A stretch of DNA of 50,361 nt from Asaia bogorensis (GCA_945861095.1 CAMATI010000004.1:1-50361), one strand, 5' to 3'. Counted from the first letter of the stretch, positions 7,621 through 17,800 are shown. The notes: a model not told the origin generated them from the sequence alone. Numbers and translations: made by a program.

Positions 7621-9615
7621 CTATGCCTTGAGCCACTCGTGGCTCAGTTCCTTGAGCAGCTTCAGGGTCTGGCTGCGCGTGCAGGCAGGGCGCAAGCGCT
7701 GCCGCACCGCATGAAAGGCGCGCTCCTGCGCCTCGCGCCGGACAATGCTCGGGAAATCCTGGATCCAGTCGGAAATGGCTTCGTATGCCGCCCCCCAGTC
7801 CCGCTCCCAGGCGGTTCGCCCGGGCCCGAGATCGAACACCCCGGGCTTGACCGCGACCACCGCCTTGCGGCGCAGCGCGGCTGTTGCCTTGGGGTCGACT
7901 TGGAGGTCTGCGCCGAACACAACGCCATACACGGTGCGTGCGCGCTTGCGCGACACTAATCCGTCGCGCACATCCCTCTGCACCGACGCCGGGGAGCGCA
8001 GCATCGGGTCGCCGTAACCCCCGCCGCCGCCGCCGCCGACCACGATGACCTCACCGAGCCTGGGACGGTACACGGCGGCCTTGCCAAGCGCAAAGTCCGG
8101 CTGCCCCGGCCGCCTGACGTGGCTGTAGTTCGTCGATCCGGCCCGGCCACCGGCCGCCCCCCAGGACGAAAAGCGGTGCCTGTCCTTGCTCCTGGTCACG
8201 ATCACGGCCTGGGGATGCTGCACTTCGAACGCATACTCGATGCCGAACCCGCCTCGGAACTGGCCCGCGCCCTCCGAGTCGGGACGCAGGCTGAAGCGGT
8301 GCACGAGCACCGGCGCCTCCGACTCGAGTATCTCCACCGGTACGTTGCGCAGGGCCGCGGCAGGAAAATCCGTGCCGTTGATCCCGTCCAGTCCGAGGCC
8401 ACCGCCAGACCCACCCTCCACTGCATTCCCGACGACCACGCGCCCCCTGCCGTGCATATCGGTGGTCGAGATCGAGGTGATTGCCAGCTGACTTGCGCCG
8501 CCCACCGGCACCTGCCCCGGCAACGCCTTGGTGAGCGCCCCCAGCGCCATGTCGTGCACGCGCATGCTGGTGATCACGCGCATGCCGCAAGCAGCCGGAA
8601 ACGACGAATTGACGACCGATGCCTGCGGCAGAACGAGATCGATGCAGCGCACGATGCCGCTGTTCGGATACATGCCTTCGGCATTTGTCATCACAAAATT
8701 CATGACTGCCAGCGAAAGCATGGGATGGTGCTTCTGGCCGCAGGTCGGAAGATTGATGGCTGCCTTGACCTGGGGGTCCGATCCCCGCAGATCGAGTTCC
8801 ACCGAGCCATCCGCTCGTGGAGTGAGTACGAGTTTCAGGCGAACCGGCACGTCGCTCTGGTAATCGTCCTCCAGGAACTCGGTGAACTGGTAGCTCCCTG
8901 CCGGGATGCGCTTGAGCACGGACCGGGTCAGCGCCTCCGTGCGGTCCAGGGTTCCATACATCGCCGCGTGCACCGCGGGCCTGCCATAACGCTCGGCCAG
9001 GCGCTTGATCCTGGCTTCGCCAGTGTCGAGGCAGGCGATCAGTGCTGTCAGATCCCCCCAGTTCAAGGCTGGGCTGCGGCAGTTGTCGCAGATGATCGTG
9101 ACGATGTCCTGATTGAGTTCGCCTTGCCGGTAGAGCTTCATCGGGGTGAGCCTCAGCCCTTCCTGGAAGACTTCGCGGTTCGCGCCGTCGATGCTTCCCG
9201 GCACGCTTCCGCCCACGTCGCTGCAGTGGATGAACGCCCACGCGAAGCACAATAGCTTGTCGTCGACGAAGATCGGCTTGAGAACGAACATGTCGTTCAG
9301 GTGCATGACCGCGCCCATGGTCGAATAGGGATCGTTGCTGATGCCCACGTCGCCAGGCTGCCAATCGGCAACCGCGTCGATGAACGGTCGCATGGGAAGG
9401 CCAATCAATGCCGTGACCCCGGTGGTGTCCAGGATGGAGAATTGCTCACCTTCGGGTGTCACGAGCGCGGTGCCGAAATCCTGCGTCTCCTTCACGAAAG
9501 TCGTGTGCGAGGAGCGATGGACGATCCAGGCCATCTCGCCCACAATTGCGCGAAACAGGTTCGCGAACACCTCCGCGCTGACGGCATCGCGCACCTTGTC
9601 GGATTGCTGGCTCAT
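7621..9615 (-). CDS. Hydantoinase B / oxoprolinase family subunit (HyuB)
   Basis: A 664-residue HyuB protein. HyuB subunits pair with HyuA in ATP-dependent N-methylhydantoinases, 5-oxoprolinases, caprolactamases and related carboxylases. Features seen: VSAEVFANLFRAIVGEMAWI at the N-terminus, the conserved GISNDPYSTMGAV motif, VVNSSFPAACGMR in the middle, and a Gly-rich stretch with seven consecutive Gly before YGDP. About 110 residues follow the Gly-rich end, as in the HyuB at 20679. The ATG at 9615 overlaps the stop of hyuA (ATGA), so the two are coupled. The longer frame to 9774 only adds antisense-like sequence. Family certain; substrate (cyclic amide or imide, or a carboxylation) unknown. 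Confidence 0.93.
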   Translation of the reverse strand: MSQQSDKVRDAVSAEVFANLFRAIVGEMAWIVHRSSHTTFVKETQDFGTALVTPEGEQFSILDTTGVTALIGLPMRPFIDAVADWQPGDVGISNDPYSTMGAVMHLNDMFVLKPIFVDDKLLCFAWAFIHCSDVGGSVPGSIDGANREVFQEGLRLTPMKLYRQGELNQDIVTIICDNCRSPALNWGDLTALIACLDTGEARIKRLAERYGRPAVHAAMYGTLDRTEALTRSVLKRIPAGSYQFTEFLEDDYQSDVPVRLKLVLTPRADGSVELDLRGSDPQVKAAINLPTCGQKHHPMLSLAVMNFVMTNAEGMYPNSGIVRCIDLVLPQASVVNSSFPAACGMRVITSMRVHDMALGALTKALPGQVPVGGASQLAITSISTTDMHGRGRVVVGNAVEGGSGGGLGLDGINGTDFPAAALRNVPVEILESEAPVLVHRFSLRPDSEGAGQFRGGFGIEYAFEVQHPQAVIVTRSKDRHRFSSWGAAGGRAGSTNYSHVRRPGQPDFALGKAAVYRPRLGEVIVVGGGGGGGYGDPMLRSPASVQRDVRDGLVSRKRARTVYGVVFGADLQVDPKATAALRRKAVVAVKPGVFDLGPGRTAWERDWGAAYEAISDWIQDFPSIVRREAQERAFHAVRQRLRPACTRSQTLKLLKELSHEWLKA

Positions 9616-11702
9616 GCCTCGACCTTTCTTGAAAGCACCATGGCGCCACTCGCAACAGAGTGCACCGTCCACCCGTCGGGTACCAGCGTCGTGGTGTCCA
9701 TTTGTTCGATGATCGCGGGCCCGTCCAGCGTACCCAGGCCCGGCAGTTCCGAGCGGCTGAAAACCCGGGCCCAAGTCTGCCCACCCCGAATGCGCAGCCG
9801 ACGGCGGCTGCCCGATGCGACCGGCGGCGCCGGCGACCGCGCCGTGACGACCGGCCGCGGAACCCGGCCTGTCACATGGGCTCGCAGTTCCTTGACCCAG
9901 ATGTGCGCCTGCTCGTTGTGGTGACCATAGGCAGCTTTATGGGCGTCGTGGAATGCGCGTGCCAGGGCCGACCGGTCCCCGCCCGTGAACCACGCGGCGT
10001 CCACCGCAACCGTGACGTCGTAACCCTGCCCGTCGTACCGCATATCGGCGGAAAATTCAATCAGCGAGCCCTCGAGTTCGAGCACCTTGGATTCGGCGCT
10101 CAACCAATCCGTCGCGATGCGCGCCAGCGCCTGCAATTCCGCGGCCATCGAGCGGTCGCCAAAGGCCTCCAGCAGCTTGTATACCGGGCGAACGAAATCA
10201 GCTTCGAGGTCGGCCCGCGCCGCGCCAAGCGCACTCAGCGCGCCGGGCGTGGGCGGGATGAGCACGGTATCGATGTAAACCTCCTCGGCCACCAGCGCGG
10301 CGACCAGAGGGCCGGCGCCACCATATGCGACCATGCTGAACCGGGGGAGGTCGACACCCCGCCGGGCGAGCACGTTGGTCGCCTCGGCGGCCATCATCGC
10401 CGTCGCGATGCGTATGGCGCCATCGGCCACCTGCTCCGGACTCCAGCCGATCTGCTGTCCCACCCGCTGCAAGGCGCTGCGTGCCGGCTTGAGCTGCAAT
10501 GCGAGCTTGGCTCCCAGTTTCTGCCCGGGCGCAAGGAAACCTGCCAGCAGGAACGCATCCGTGAGGGCCGGCGTCGCACCGTGGCCATAACAGGCAGGCC
10601 CCGGGTCGGCGCCGACACTTCGGGGGCCGACCTTGAGCGAGCCAGCCGGGTCGATCCAGATGATGGATCCTCCACCCGCCCCTATGGCGGACACCGCAAT
10701 GGTAGGTATCAGGATCGGAAAGTCGGCGATATGCTCTTCGCTGCTCAGTACTGGACGGCCGGCACGGACGATGCCAATGTCTGCACTTGTCCCGCCGACG
10801 TCGATGGTCATCAGGTCGGCCTGGTGCCATCCGGCATCCAGCGCCGCAGCAGCGGCGCCAGCGACCCCGGCAGCGGGACCGGACAGCAGGGCCACCACCG
10901 GCCTGGCCGCGATGCCACGCAGCAACTCCATGCCACCGTTCGAACGCGCCCCGCGCGCAGGCGTCCGGACGCCCCGCTCGGCCAGACCCCGCACCAGCTG
11001 TGCGACCTGCCGTTCGATGACGGGGCGGACATACGCATTGATTGCCGTCAGCGTGGAACGCTCGAACTCGCGTGCCTGCGGCCAGACCTCCGACGAAAGC
11101 TCCACCGTCACGCCCGGACAAGCGCGCCGGATGGCGCGTTTGGCGGCACGCTCGTTCACAGGGTTGCGGTAGCTGTGGAGAAAGCTGATGACGATCAGCT
11201 CGGCTCCAAGCTGCAATAACTCCTTGGCCGCATCGACCACCCCTTGCGCGTCCAGCGGAGTCAGGACCTTGCCGCCCGCGTCGACCCGTTCGCGCACTTC
11301 GCGGACCATCTCCCGTGGCACCAGGGGCTGGGGCCGCCTGGAGTCGTAGCGTGTCGGTCGCGGCGTCGCCAGGCGTTGGATTTCCATGAGGTCGCGGAAT
11401 CCCAGGGTCGTGATGAAGCCGAGACGGGCGCCCGTGCGCTCGATCAAAGCGTTTGTCGCCACGGTGCTGCTGTGCGTATGCTGCAGCCCGGCCCATGCGG
11501 CATCGGGCAAGTCCAGCATGCCCTTGATCTCGTCGATGCCAAGCAGTGTGCTCAGACCTGGGTCGTCGGGCGTGCTCGGAACCTTGACGCACAGGAAGTG
11601 ACCGCGATCGGTAAAGAAGGTCAGGTCGGTGAATGTGCCGCCGACGTCGGTGCCGACGAAGCAGCGTGGAACAGGGTCGGGGGGCGGCTGTAGGATGGCC
11701 AT
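9612..11702 (-). CDS. Hydantoinase A / oxoprolinase family ATPase subunit (HyuA)
   Basis: A 696-residue HyuA protein of the acetate/sugar-kinase-like ATPase fold. It carries the phosphate loop GTDVGGTFTDLTFF near residue 18, QHTHSSTVATN, the second phosphate motif IDVGGTSADIGIV, GAGGGSI, and VGADPGPACYGHG. These define the subunit that phosphorylates the amide or carbonyl substrate. The ATG at 11702 is chosen because AGAGGAT lies about 10 bases upstream; an in-frame start at 11756 would overlap the ATPase gene by 8 bp. It is transcribed after the ABC ATPase and coupled to hyuB by a 4-bp overlap. Position between importer genes points to action on the imported compound. Confidence 0.93.
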   Translation of the reverse strand: MAILQPPPDPVPRCFVGTDVGGTFTDLTFFTDRGHFLCVKVPSTPDDPGLSTLLGIDEIKGMLDLPDAAWAGLQHTHSSTVATNALIERTGARLGFITTLGFRDLMEIQRLATPRPTRYDSRRPQPLVPREMVREVRERVDAGGKVLTPLDAQGVVDAAKELLQLGAELIVISFLHSYRNPVNERAAKRAIRRACPGVTVELSSEVWPQAREFERSTLTAINAYVRPVIERQVAQLVRGLAERGVRTPARGARSNGGMELLRGIAARPVVALLSGPAAGVAGAAAAALDAGWHQADLMTIDVGGTSADIGIVRAGRPVLSSEEHIADFPILIPTIAVSAIGAGGGSIIWIDPAGSLKVGPRSVGADPGPACYGHGATPALTDAFLLAGFLAPGQKLGAKLALQLKPARSALQRVGQQIGWSPEQVADGAIRIATAMMAAEATNVLARRGVDLPRFSMVAYGGAGPLVAALVAEEVYIDTVLIPPTPGALSALGAARADLEADFVRPVYKLLEAFGDRSMAAELQALARIATDWLSAESKVLELEGSLIEFSADMRYDGQGYDVTVAVDAAWFTGGDRSALARAFHDAHKAAYGHHNEQAHIWVKELRAHVTGRVPRPVVTARSPAPPVASGSRRRLRIRGGQTWARVFSRSELPGLGTLDGPAIIEQMDTTTLVPDGWTVHSVASGAMVLSRKVEA

Positions 11703-11748
11703 GGTCGGATCGGATCCTCTTTCGGTGTGTCGCAACTTGGGCGCGGGT

Positions 11749-12516
11749 TCAGCCAAGCTTGCTCCAGAGCTCGGCCACGTACTCGTGGAAGCGACTGACA
11801 GACTGCAGCGCTCGCACGTTCCTGGGCCTCGGAAGGTCGATCGTGTAGTCGGCGATGATGGTACCGGGCCGGGGAGACATCACGATGACCCGGTCGGACA
11901 TGGCAACCGCCTCGGCCAGGTCGTGTGTCACGAGCACGACCGTGCACTTGCTTTGTTCCCACAATGCGACGAGCTGGTCCTGCAGCGCCACCTTGGTGAG
12001 GGCATCGATCGCGCCGAACGGCTCGTCGAAGAAGACGAACTTGCTCTGCAGCGAAAAGGTGCGGGCCAGCGCGACACGCTGACGCATCCCCTGCGAGAGC
12101 TGGCGCGGGTAGGCGTTCTGGAACCCTTCCAGACCCACTTCGCGGAGCAGGCGGGCGATCCGCTCAGCCCGCGCCTTGGGGTCGGCCAGTCTGGTCGACA
12201 ACGCGAAGTCGATGTTGTCCGCAGCGCTGCGCCATGGCAGCAGCGCGTCGCGCGCGAACATCCGCGCCGTGTCAACGCGTCCAGCCGACGGCGGCGCACC
12301 CCCGACGGTGACGCTGCCGGACTGCGCAGTCGCCAGTCCACTGAGAATGTCAAGCAGTGTTGTCTTGCCGCAGCCGCTGGCTCCGACGAGCGAGACGAAC
12401 GTGCGTGGTGGAATCGCCAGCCCCACTTCTCGCAGTGCCAGAACCGCAGGACCCTTCTGGGGGTAATAGTGGTGGCTCAGACCCCTGACCTGGATACCGC
12501 CGCTGTCCTGGCTCAT
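11749..12516 (-). CDS. ABC transporter ATP-binding protein (SsuB/TauB type)
   Basis: A 255-residue ATPase. Walker A is GASGCGKTT near residue 45, the signature is LSQGMRQRVALART, and Walker B is FVFFDEPFGAID, followed by the H-loop VLVTHDLAEA. The sequence MFARDALLPWRSAADNI after Walker A is typical of the nitrate/sulfonate/taurine branch. Two starts are possible: ATG 12534, directly abutting the stop of the binding-protein gene, and ATG 12516, preceded closely by AGGGAG; the latter is used here. Partner genes are the binding protein just upstream and the permease at 5786-6607. Confidence 0.9.
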   Translation of the reverse strand: MSQDSGGIQVRGLSHHYYPQKGPAVLALREVGLAIPPRTFVSLVGASGCGKTTLLDILSGLATAQSGSVTVGGAPPSAGRVDTARMFARDALLPWRSAADNIDFALSTRLADPKARAERIARLLREVGLEGFQNAYPRQLSQGMRQRVALARTFSLQSKFVFFDEPFGAIDALTKVALQDQLVALWEQSKCTVVLVTHDLAEAVAMSDRVIVMSPRPGTIIADYTIDLPRPRNVRALQSVSRFHEYVAELWSKLG

Positions 12517-12534
12517 GGCTCCCTGCACAAGCAT

Positions 12535-13653
12535 TTATCTACATTCATTGGTGCACTTGGGAGCGCCGGAATAGACGGCCTTGTCGAAAGCGACACGCCG
12601 CTTGATCAGCCCGTTGCGCAGGGAATAGTCGTTCCACTTGTCCATCGTCTCCTCGCTGATCTGGGTACCCCAGAAGCGCTGGTAGTTGGTCACGACCTTC
12701 TGCAGGACCGCGTCGTTCTCCGCCGGCGACAGGCCGGACACGGGCGAGTATTTCTTCGCCATGTCGATCAGTCTGGCGTTGTTGGCCGGATTACGGATCC
12801 ATTCGATGGACTCCTGGATCGACTTGATGTACGCGTCGACGACGGGCTTGTTCTTTTGAATGAAATCGCCGCGCGCCACCCAACCGCTGTAAAGCCCCTG
12901 GAAACGCAGGATGTCCGGCCCGGTCTCACCCAGCACCATGATGGGCTTGGCGAGATTCAGCGCCTCTAGCAGTTCCGGTACCGGGGCAAAGGTCAGCTGG
13001 GCATCGACCGCCCCGGCCTTCCAGGCCGCGAAGGTGTTGGCTCCGGTCCCGGTCGCCACGAACTGGACATCGTCCTTGTTCAATCCCGCATCCGACACCA
13101 TCATGAGAGCGGCCAGGTGCAATGTCGCCCCGATTGCGTTGACCCCGACCCTCAGCCCCTTCAGGTCCTGCATCATCGCCGGATAACCCTTGGAAAGATT
13201 GGGCATGGGCACTTTGGGCGACACGATCACCGTCGCATAGTTCTTCACTTCGTTCGCGCTGATGTACTTGATGTCGATTCCCTTGTCCTGGTTCGCCAGC
13301 ACAAATTCCGCACCGGTCTCGACGACATCGATGCTGCCCCCGATCAACGCAGCCACCGATGCCGACGAGGACTGGGCCGGGATCTTCTCGACCTTGAGCT
13401 TGTTGCGCGTGAAGATCCCCATCTCGTCGGCAACGTGGACCGTCATCGACGTGTAGGCGCCCGGGTAGATCTGCACGCGCAGTGGGTTGAGGTCAGCCTG
13501 AGCGAGCGCGGGCTGCGCCGCCAACAGCAGATAACCGGCCAGCGCGAGCAGGGGTCTGCGGGCGATCGATACGGTCCGGGTCATCAGCGACACACCGCGG
13601 GCGGACGAGCGCGCGCCGGGTTGCGCGCACTGCCCGCTATCAGAGAACTTCAT
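12535..13653 (-). CDS. ABC transporter substrate-binding protein (NMT1/TauA/SsuA-like)
   Basis: A 372-residue periplasmic binding protein. A Sec signal peptide is visible at RRPLLALAGYLLLAAQPALA, followed by LRVQIYPGAYTSMTVHVADE and the family pattern AALIGGSIDVVETG. Further on, GLRVGVNAIG and WKAGAVDAQLTFAP are typical of the NMT1/SsuA group. The ATG at 13653 has an excellent AAAGGAG site at the right distance; the ATG at 13584 would give a shorter n-region but has no ribosome site. The frame remains open up to 14127 only because it runs into the decayed LeuC copy. It is the first intact gene of the seven-gene operon and defines the imported ligand, which is not known. Confidence 0.9.
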   Translation of the reverse strand: MKFSDSGQCAQPGARSSARGVSLMTRTVSIARRPLLALAGYLLLAAQPALAQADLNPLRVQIYPGAYTSMTVHVADEMGIFTRNKLKVEKIPAQSSSASVAALIGGSIDVVETGAEFVLANQDKGIDIKYISANEVKNYATVIVSPKVPMPNLSKGYPAMMQDLKGLRVGVNAIGATLHLAALMMVSDAGLNKDDVQFVATGTGANTFAAWKAGAVDAQLTFAPVPELLEALNLAKPIMVLGETGPDILRFQGLYSGWVARGDFIQKNKPVVDAYIKSIQESIEWIRNPANNARLIDMAKKYSPVSGLSPAENDAVLQKVVTNYQRFWGTQISEETMDKWNDYSLRNGLIKRRVAFDKAVYSGAPKCTNECR

Positions 13654-13769
13654 GCATGGCTCCTTTGGTAGGTAGGTTGGAAAAAGAAGGCGGCTAACTC
13701 GCATCCCTGCACTGAACGTGCAGGACATCGATATCGAACCCGCCCAAGGCACACGGGCAACGCCTCGGG

Positions 13770-13997
13770 AAAAATCGCAAGCAGCACGTTCACCACCGCC
13801 GTACCGCTGTTCCATCACCTGGACTCGGCGCGCGGCCGGGGCGAACACTCCGGCAATGTGGTGCAACACGTCGCGCGGCATCACGCCACGTCGGAGCGTG
13901 CCGGACGAATCCAGCTTGACCATGAACCCCACCCGGTGCGAACCGTGCGATGTTCCGACACCCTGGCCGGGATCTTCTCGGTGATGGTTGAACCCAC
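13770..13997 (-). pseudogene. Decayed LeuC-like hydratase fragment
   Basis: The minus strand from 13997 reads GSTITEKIPAR, nearly identical to residues 2-12 of the intact LeuC-like protein (GSTITEKILAR). It begins with GTG in place of ATG and has AAGGAG just upstream. A frame change near 13940 then gives GVMPRDVLHHIAGVF and RRVQVME, matching GVMARDVFHHMVRVL and RFQVLE of the intact protein (residues about 170-196). About 150 residues between these blocks are missing, as is everything after about residue 200, including all Fe-S cysteines. It cannot be functional. It sits immediately upstream of the binding-protein gene and downstream of a preserved promoter. Confidence 0.8.
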
Positions 13998-14095
13998 TCT
14001 GGACTCCTTCCGATATTGCTTTGGATCCGATACGCGGCAATCTAAGGCCGCATATTGCTGGCAGCGAGCCACCCGTTTCGCGCTTCGTGAACGTA

Positions 14096-14124
14096 AGAAT
14101 AGCTGCTATATTTCGTAGTGTCAA
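14096..14124 (-). promoter_or_regulatory. Preserved promoter upstream of the decayed LeuC fragment
   Basis: On the minus strand TTGACA (14119-14124), 17 bases, TATTCT (14096-14101). The layout is the same as the promoter at 2256-2284, with a somewhat better -10 box. It points at the decayed LeuC and then the intact operon starting at 13653, and is the only clear promoter-like element I found for that operon. Confidence 0.55.
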
Positions 14125-14136
14125 CACACAAAATGC

Positions 14137-14153
14137 ATTTCAACAAGCGAAAT
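14137..14153. promoter_or_regulatory. Putative IclR operator, second copy
   Basis: ATTTC-AACAAGC-GAAAT has perfect 5-bp inverted arms and lies 13 bases upstream of the -35 box at 14119-14124. It corresponds to TTTC-N7-GAAA at 2298-2312, which has the same distance to its own promoter. The neighbouring GTGTCAAC and AAAAT bases are also shared between the two sites. Confidence 0.5.
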
Positions 14154-14790
14154 CATGGAATTGCGACGGCGTCTCGACCGGCAGCGGAATCCCATCGCAG
14201 CGGTCCATCGCATGGGCCTGTCATTCGGTTGCGGCGACCGAGCCGGGGCGATGGAGCGGCTGGCTTGGGTCGGACGACAGTGGAAGTCGACGACCAGGAC
14301 CACATCATGCTGAGGGAAGCGGAATCCGCCGACGATCGCAACAGGGCCGGCCGCACCATGCGTCACCGCCGGGAGCACCGCACAGTTTGCCTCGAGCGTT
14401 ACCACGACCGTCAGGGCATGGAGGTCCGCTTCGGGTCCGTCGGCGGCAACCTGGCACTGGACCGAAGTGCCGCGCCCAGCGTGCTTCAGGCGTGGCGATC
14501 CGCCGCAGAGTTTGACCTGACGTTCGCGCGGCATATGGTCGCGCCCACCCCGAAGCGCTGCAGGAACCGCAAGAATCTCAAGCCACATCGGGAGCCGATC
14601 CGCCTGCGCCGAGATGGACTGGCGAAGGGCGAGGTGGTGGACGGACCGACCGCAATGACGGGCACACCCTTGCGCCGGCGCCTCGAGCCCCGGGGCTGCA
14701 CGTGCATTGCCGGCCCGACACCGCAACTGGCGCGACGGGGCGAACCCGTTCGCCTGCGCCGACCGAGCGAACCCTGTAACCACGTGCACC
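14150..14790 (+). pseudogene. Decayed IclR-family regulator
   Basis: A frame from about 14376 keeps recognisable IclR effector-domain sequence. HRTVCLERYHDRQGMEVRF matches HSAVCLDRHHDHKGMEVHF of the intact regulator, and later LARRGEPVRLRRP matches IKRGEPVYLGRLL. Between these the similarity is broken into pieces, and the N-terminal helix-turn-helix is only faintly traceable across two frames. Although one plus-strand frame is open from 14118 to 14843, the loss of the HTH, several deletions and the many Arg/Pro substitutions show it is a remnant. It is divergent from the LeuC fragment exactly as in the intact pair at 965-3085. Confidence 0.78.
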
Positions 14791-14839
14791 CCCTCTGCGG
14801 GCTGGCGCGAACACCACCAATCCGACCGAGGAACAGGCA

Positions 14840-17800
14840 ATGACCATGGCTGAATACGACATCGGCGTCGACATGGGTGGGACCTTCACCGACGTGGTTG
14901 TCCGCGACGAGTTCGGTCAGCTGCGCATAGCGAAGCTTCCCTCGTCGCGCTCGAATCCGAATGCGCCGATCGCGACCCTGCTTGAACGCTTGCTGCCAGC
15001 TTGGGCCGTCGCCCCACCCCAGGTCCTTCGGCTGGTCCACGGCACCACGGTTGCCACCAACTCGGTGCTCGAGAGAAGGGGTGCCTGTGTTGGCCTGATC
15101 ACTACGAGTGGCTTTGCCGATATTCTGGAAATCGGCTCTGTCAAGCGGCTTTCGCAGCTGTACAGCCTGATATTGCGCCCCGTGACGCCGGTGTTCCTGG
15201 CACCGCGCCAACGGCGCAAGGGCGTCGTCGAGAGGGTCGAGTCCGACGGATCGGTGTCGACTCCGCTGGATCTGGCCTCGCTTGCCGCCGCCTGTGACGA
15301 TCTGGTCGCCCAGGGTGTCGACGCCGTGGCGGTCTGTTTTCTGTTCTCCTTTCTCAATCCGATTCATGAACGTCTGGCGGCAGACTTCATCAGACGGCGC
15401 CACCCCCAGCTGGCGGTCTCGATTTCGAGCGAGGTAGACGGCGCGGTTCGCGAGTACGACCGGCTTTGCGTGACATGCTTCGACGCATACACCAAGCCCC
15501 TGCTGAACCGCTACCTTGGTGAAATGGAGCAGCAGCTTCAACGTGTCGGCATTGCGGCTCCGTTTCAGATCATGCAATCGCGGGGCGGCACGGCGGGCTC
15601 GGCGGGCGCCCGCAGGCGTCCGGTTCGACTGTTTCTCTCCGGGCCCGCCGCTGGCGTGGTCGGTGCCAGCGCCGTCGGCCGCGGCGTGGGGCACGAGAAC
15701 ATCATCAGCGTCGATGTGGGCGGCACCAGTTCGGATATCGCGTTGATCGCCAGGGGCAAACCCATGCTGCGACCCGAAGGTTATGTCGACGGCTACCAGA
15801 TCCGGGTGCCCATGGTCGACGTCAACGCGGTGGGCGCAGGGGGCGGCAGTATTGCGTGGCTGGACAGTGGCAACGGCTTGCGTGTCGGGCCCAGGTCCGC
15901 CGGTGCCGAACCCGGGCCCGCCTGTTATGGCAAGGGCGGTGAAGACGCAACCGTCACGGACGCATCCGTGGTCCTGGGGTGGCTGGATCCGGGCTATTTC
16001 GCCGGTGGCACGCTGGCTTTGGACGCCGATCTCGCGTTTCGGGCCGTCGAGCAGAAAGTCGCCAAGCCGCTGGGTATCGGCGTGGAGGACGCAGCGCTCG
16101 CGATCCACAGGGTCGTCAACGCTCAGATGGCGGAGGGAATTCGGCTGGTCTCCGTCCGACGGGGTGTCGACCCGCGTGATTTCGCACTGCTCGGGTTCGG
16201 GGGCGGCGGGCCGATCCACGCGGTCGCGTTGGCGCGTGAGCTGGGCATAGAGACGGTGATCATCCCCAATTTCCCCGGCGTTCTCTCGGCCATCGGCCTG
16301 TTGGACGCACCCATCGAACACGAATCGTCACACGCGTTCGGGTCCGTTTTTCGGCGCGAGCTCGGGGACGACATCGCGCGCATCTGCCGCGAACTGCAAA
16401 CCCGCTGCGAGGTCGACATGGCCAGGGAGGCCGTCGAAGGAGCGTTCATCGCGATCCGCTTCTTCGCCGACGTCTGCTACGTCGGCCAATCCCACCACCT
16501 CGAAGTCGAACTGGATCTCTCCGACACGCACCAGATCGTCGACAAGGCCTACCTGGCATTCCTCGCCCTGCACCGGGACGTGTATGGGCATGCAATGGAC
16601 AAGCCCGCCAGGTTCGTGCAGCTGCGGGCCGTCCAACAGGCCATCCGCCAGGGCCCCACACCCGTGCACCAGCACGACCCGGCAAGCGAACCAGTCAAGG
16701 GAAGACGGGCCATCTGCCTCGACGGAACACAGGGACGGGTGATGGCGACCGTGTACGACCGGCTGGCCCTCCAGCCCGGGATGCGGATTGCCGGACCGGC
16801 CATCATCGAGCAGGCCGATACCACGACGGTCATCGAACCAGGCTGGACCTGCGAGGTGCGTCCCAACGGGGTGCTGATCCTGACTGGCGATCCCGCCAAG
16901 GCGGCACCGCGACAGTCATTCGACCCGGTGGCGCTGGAGGTGATCCGCCACCGATTGGACGGCATCACCAACGAAATGCAGCTGACCTTGATGCGTACGT
17001 CCTTCTCCAACATCGTGAAGGAGGGGGAGGACTGTTCGTCGGCCGTGTTCTCGGTCGACGGCGAGACCATCTCGCTGGCGCTGGCCCATCCGATCCACAT
17101 GTCGACGATGATTCCCGGGCTCAAGGCCATTCTGGACGACTTCCCCGTCGCGCACATGGAAGATGGCGACATCTACGCGATGAACGACCCCTATTCCGGC
17201 GGAACCCATCTGCCGGACATCATCATGGCCAAGCCCGTGTTCCACGGCGGCGCGGTGATCGCATTCAGCGTGTCGCTGGTACACCATCAGGACGTCGGCG
17301 GCATGACGCCGGGCTCGATACCGCCCAACGCCACCGACATCTTCCAGGAGGGCCTTCGGCTTCCTCCTTTGCGTGTCTGCACCGCGGGCCGGTTCGACCA
17401 GGGTCTGCTCAAGGTCTTTCGCTTCAACAGCCGCATGCCGGACGAGTTTCTTGGCGACATCGACGCCCAGGTCTCGGCGTGTTCCATCGGTGACCGGCGC
17501 CTGCGCGAACTGGCTGACACCTACACGGCGGCGGTGTTCAAGCAGGCGTGCAAGCTGCTGCTGGACCGCTCTGAAGCGATGACCAGAACCGCGCTGCGCC
17601 TACTCCCCGAGGGCACCTACCACGGCGTCGAATACCTGGACAACGACGGCGTCGACCTCGATACGCCGGTCCGACTGGAGGTGGCGGTGACGGTGCGAGA
17701 CGGGGGTTTCCACGTCGATTTCAGCGGCTGCGGACCGCAGACCCGCGGCCCGGTCAACAGCACGCCCTCAAGCACCATGGCAGCGGTCTACTGGTGCATC

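Noticed and set aside
13654..14127. An N-terminal extension of about 158 residues on the TauA-like binding protein
   Set aside because: The extension runs through the decayed LeuC fragment, precedes the signal peptide, and a strong ribosome site supports the ATG at 13653.
14118..14843. An open plus-strand frame that might be annotated as a 241-residue hypothetical protein
   Set aside because: It keeps only scattered IclR effector-domain similarity, has lost the DNA-binding domain and is best explained as a pseudogene.
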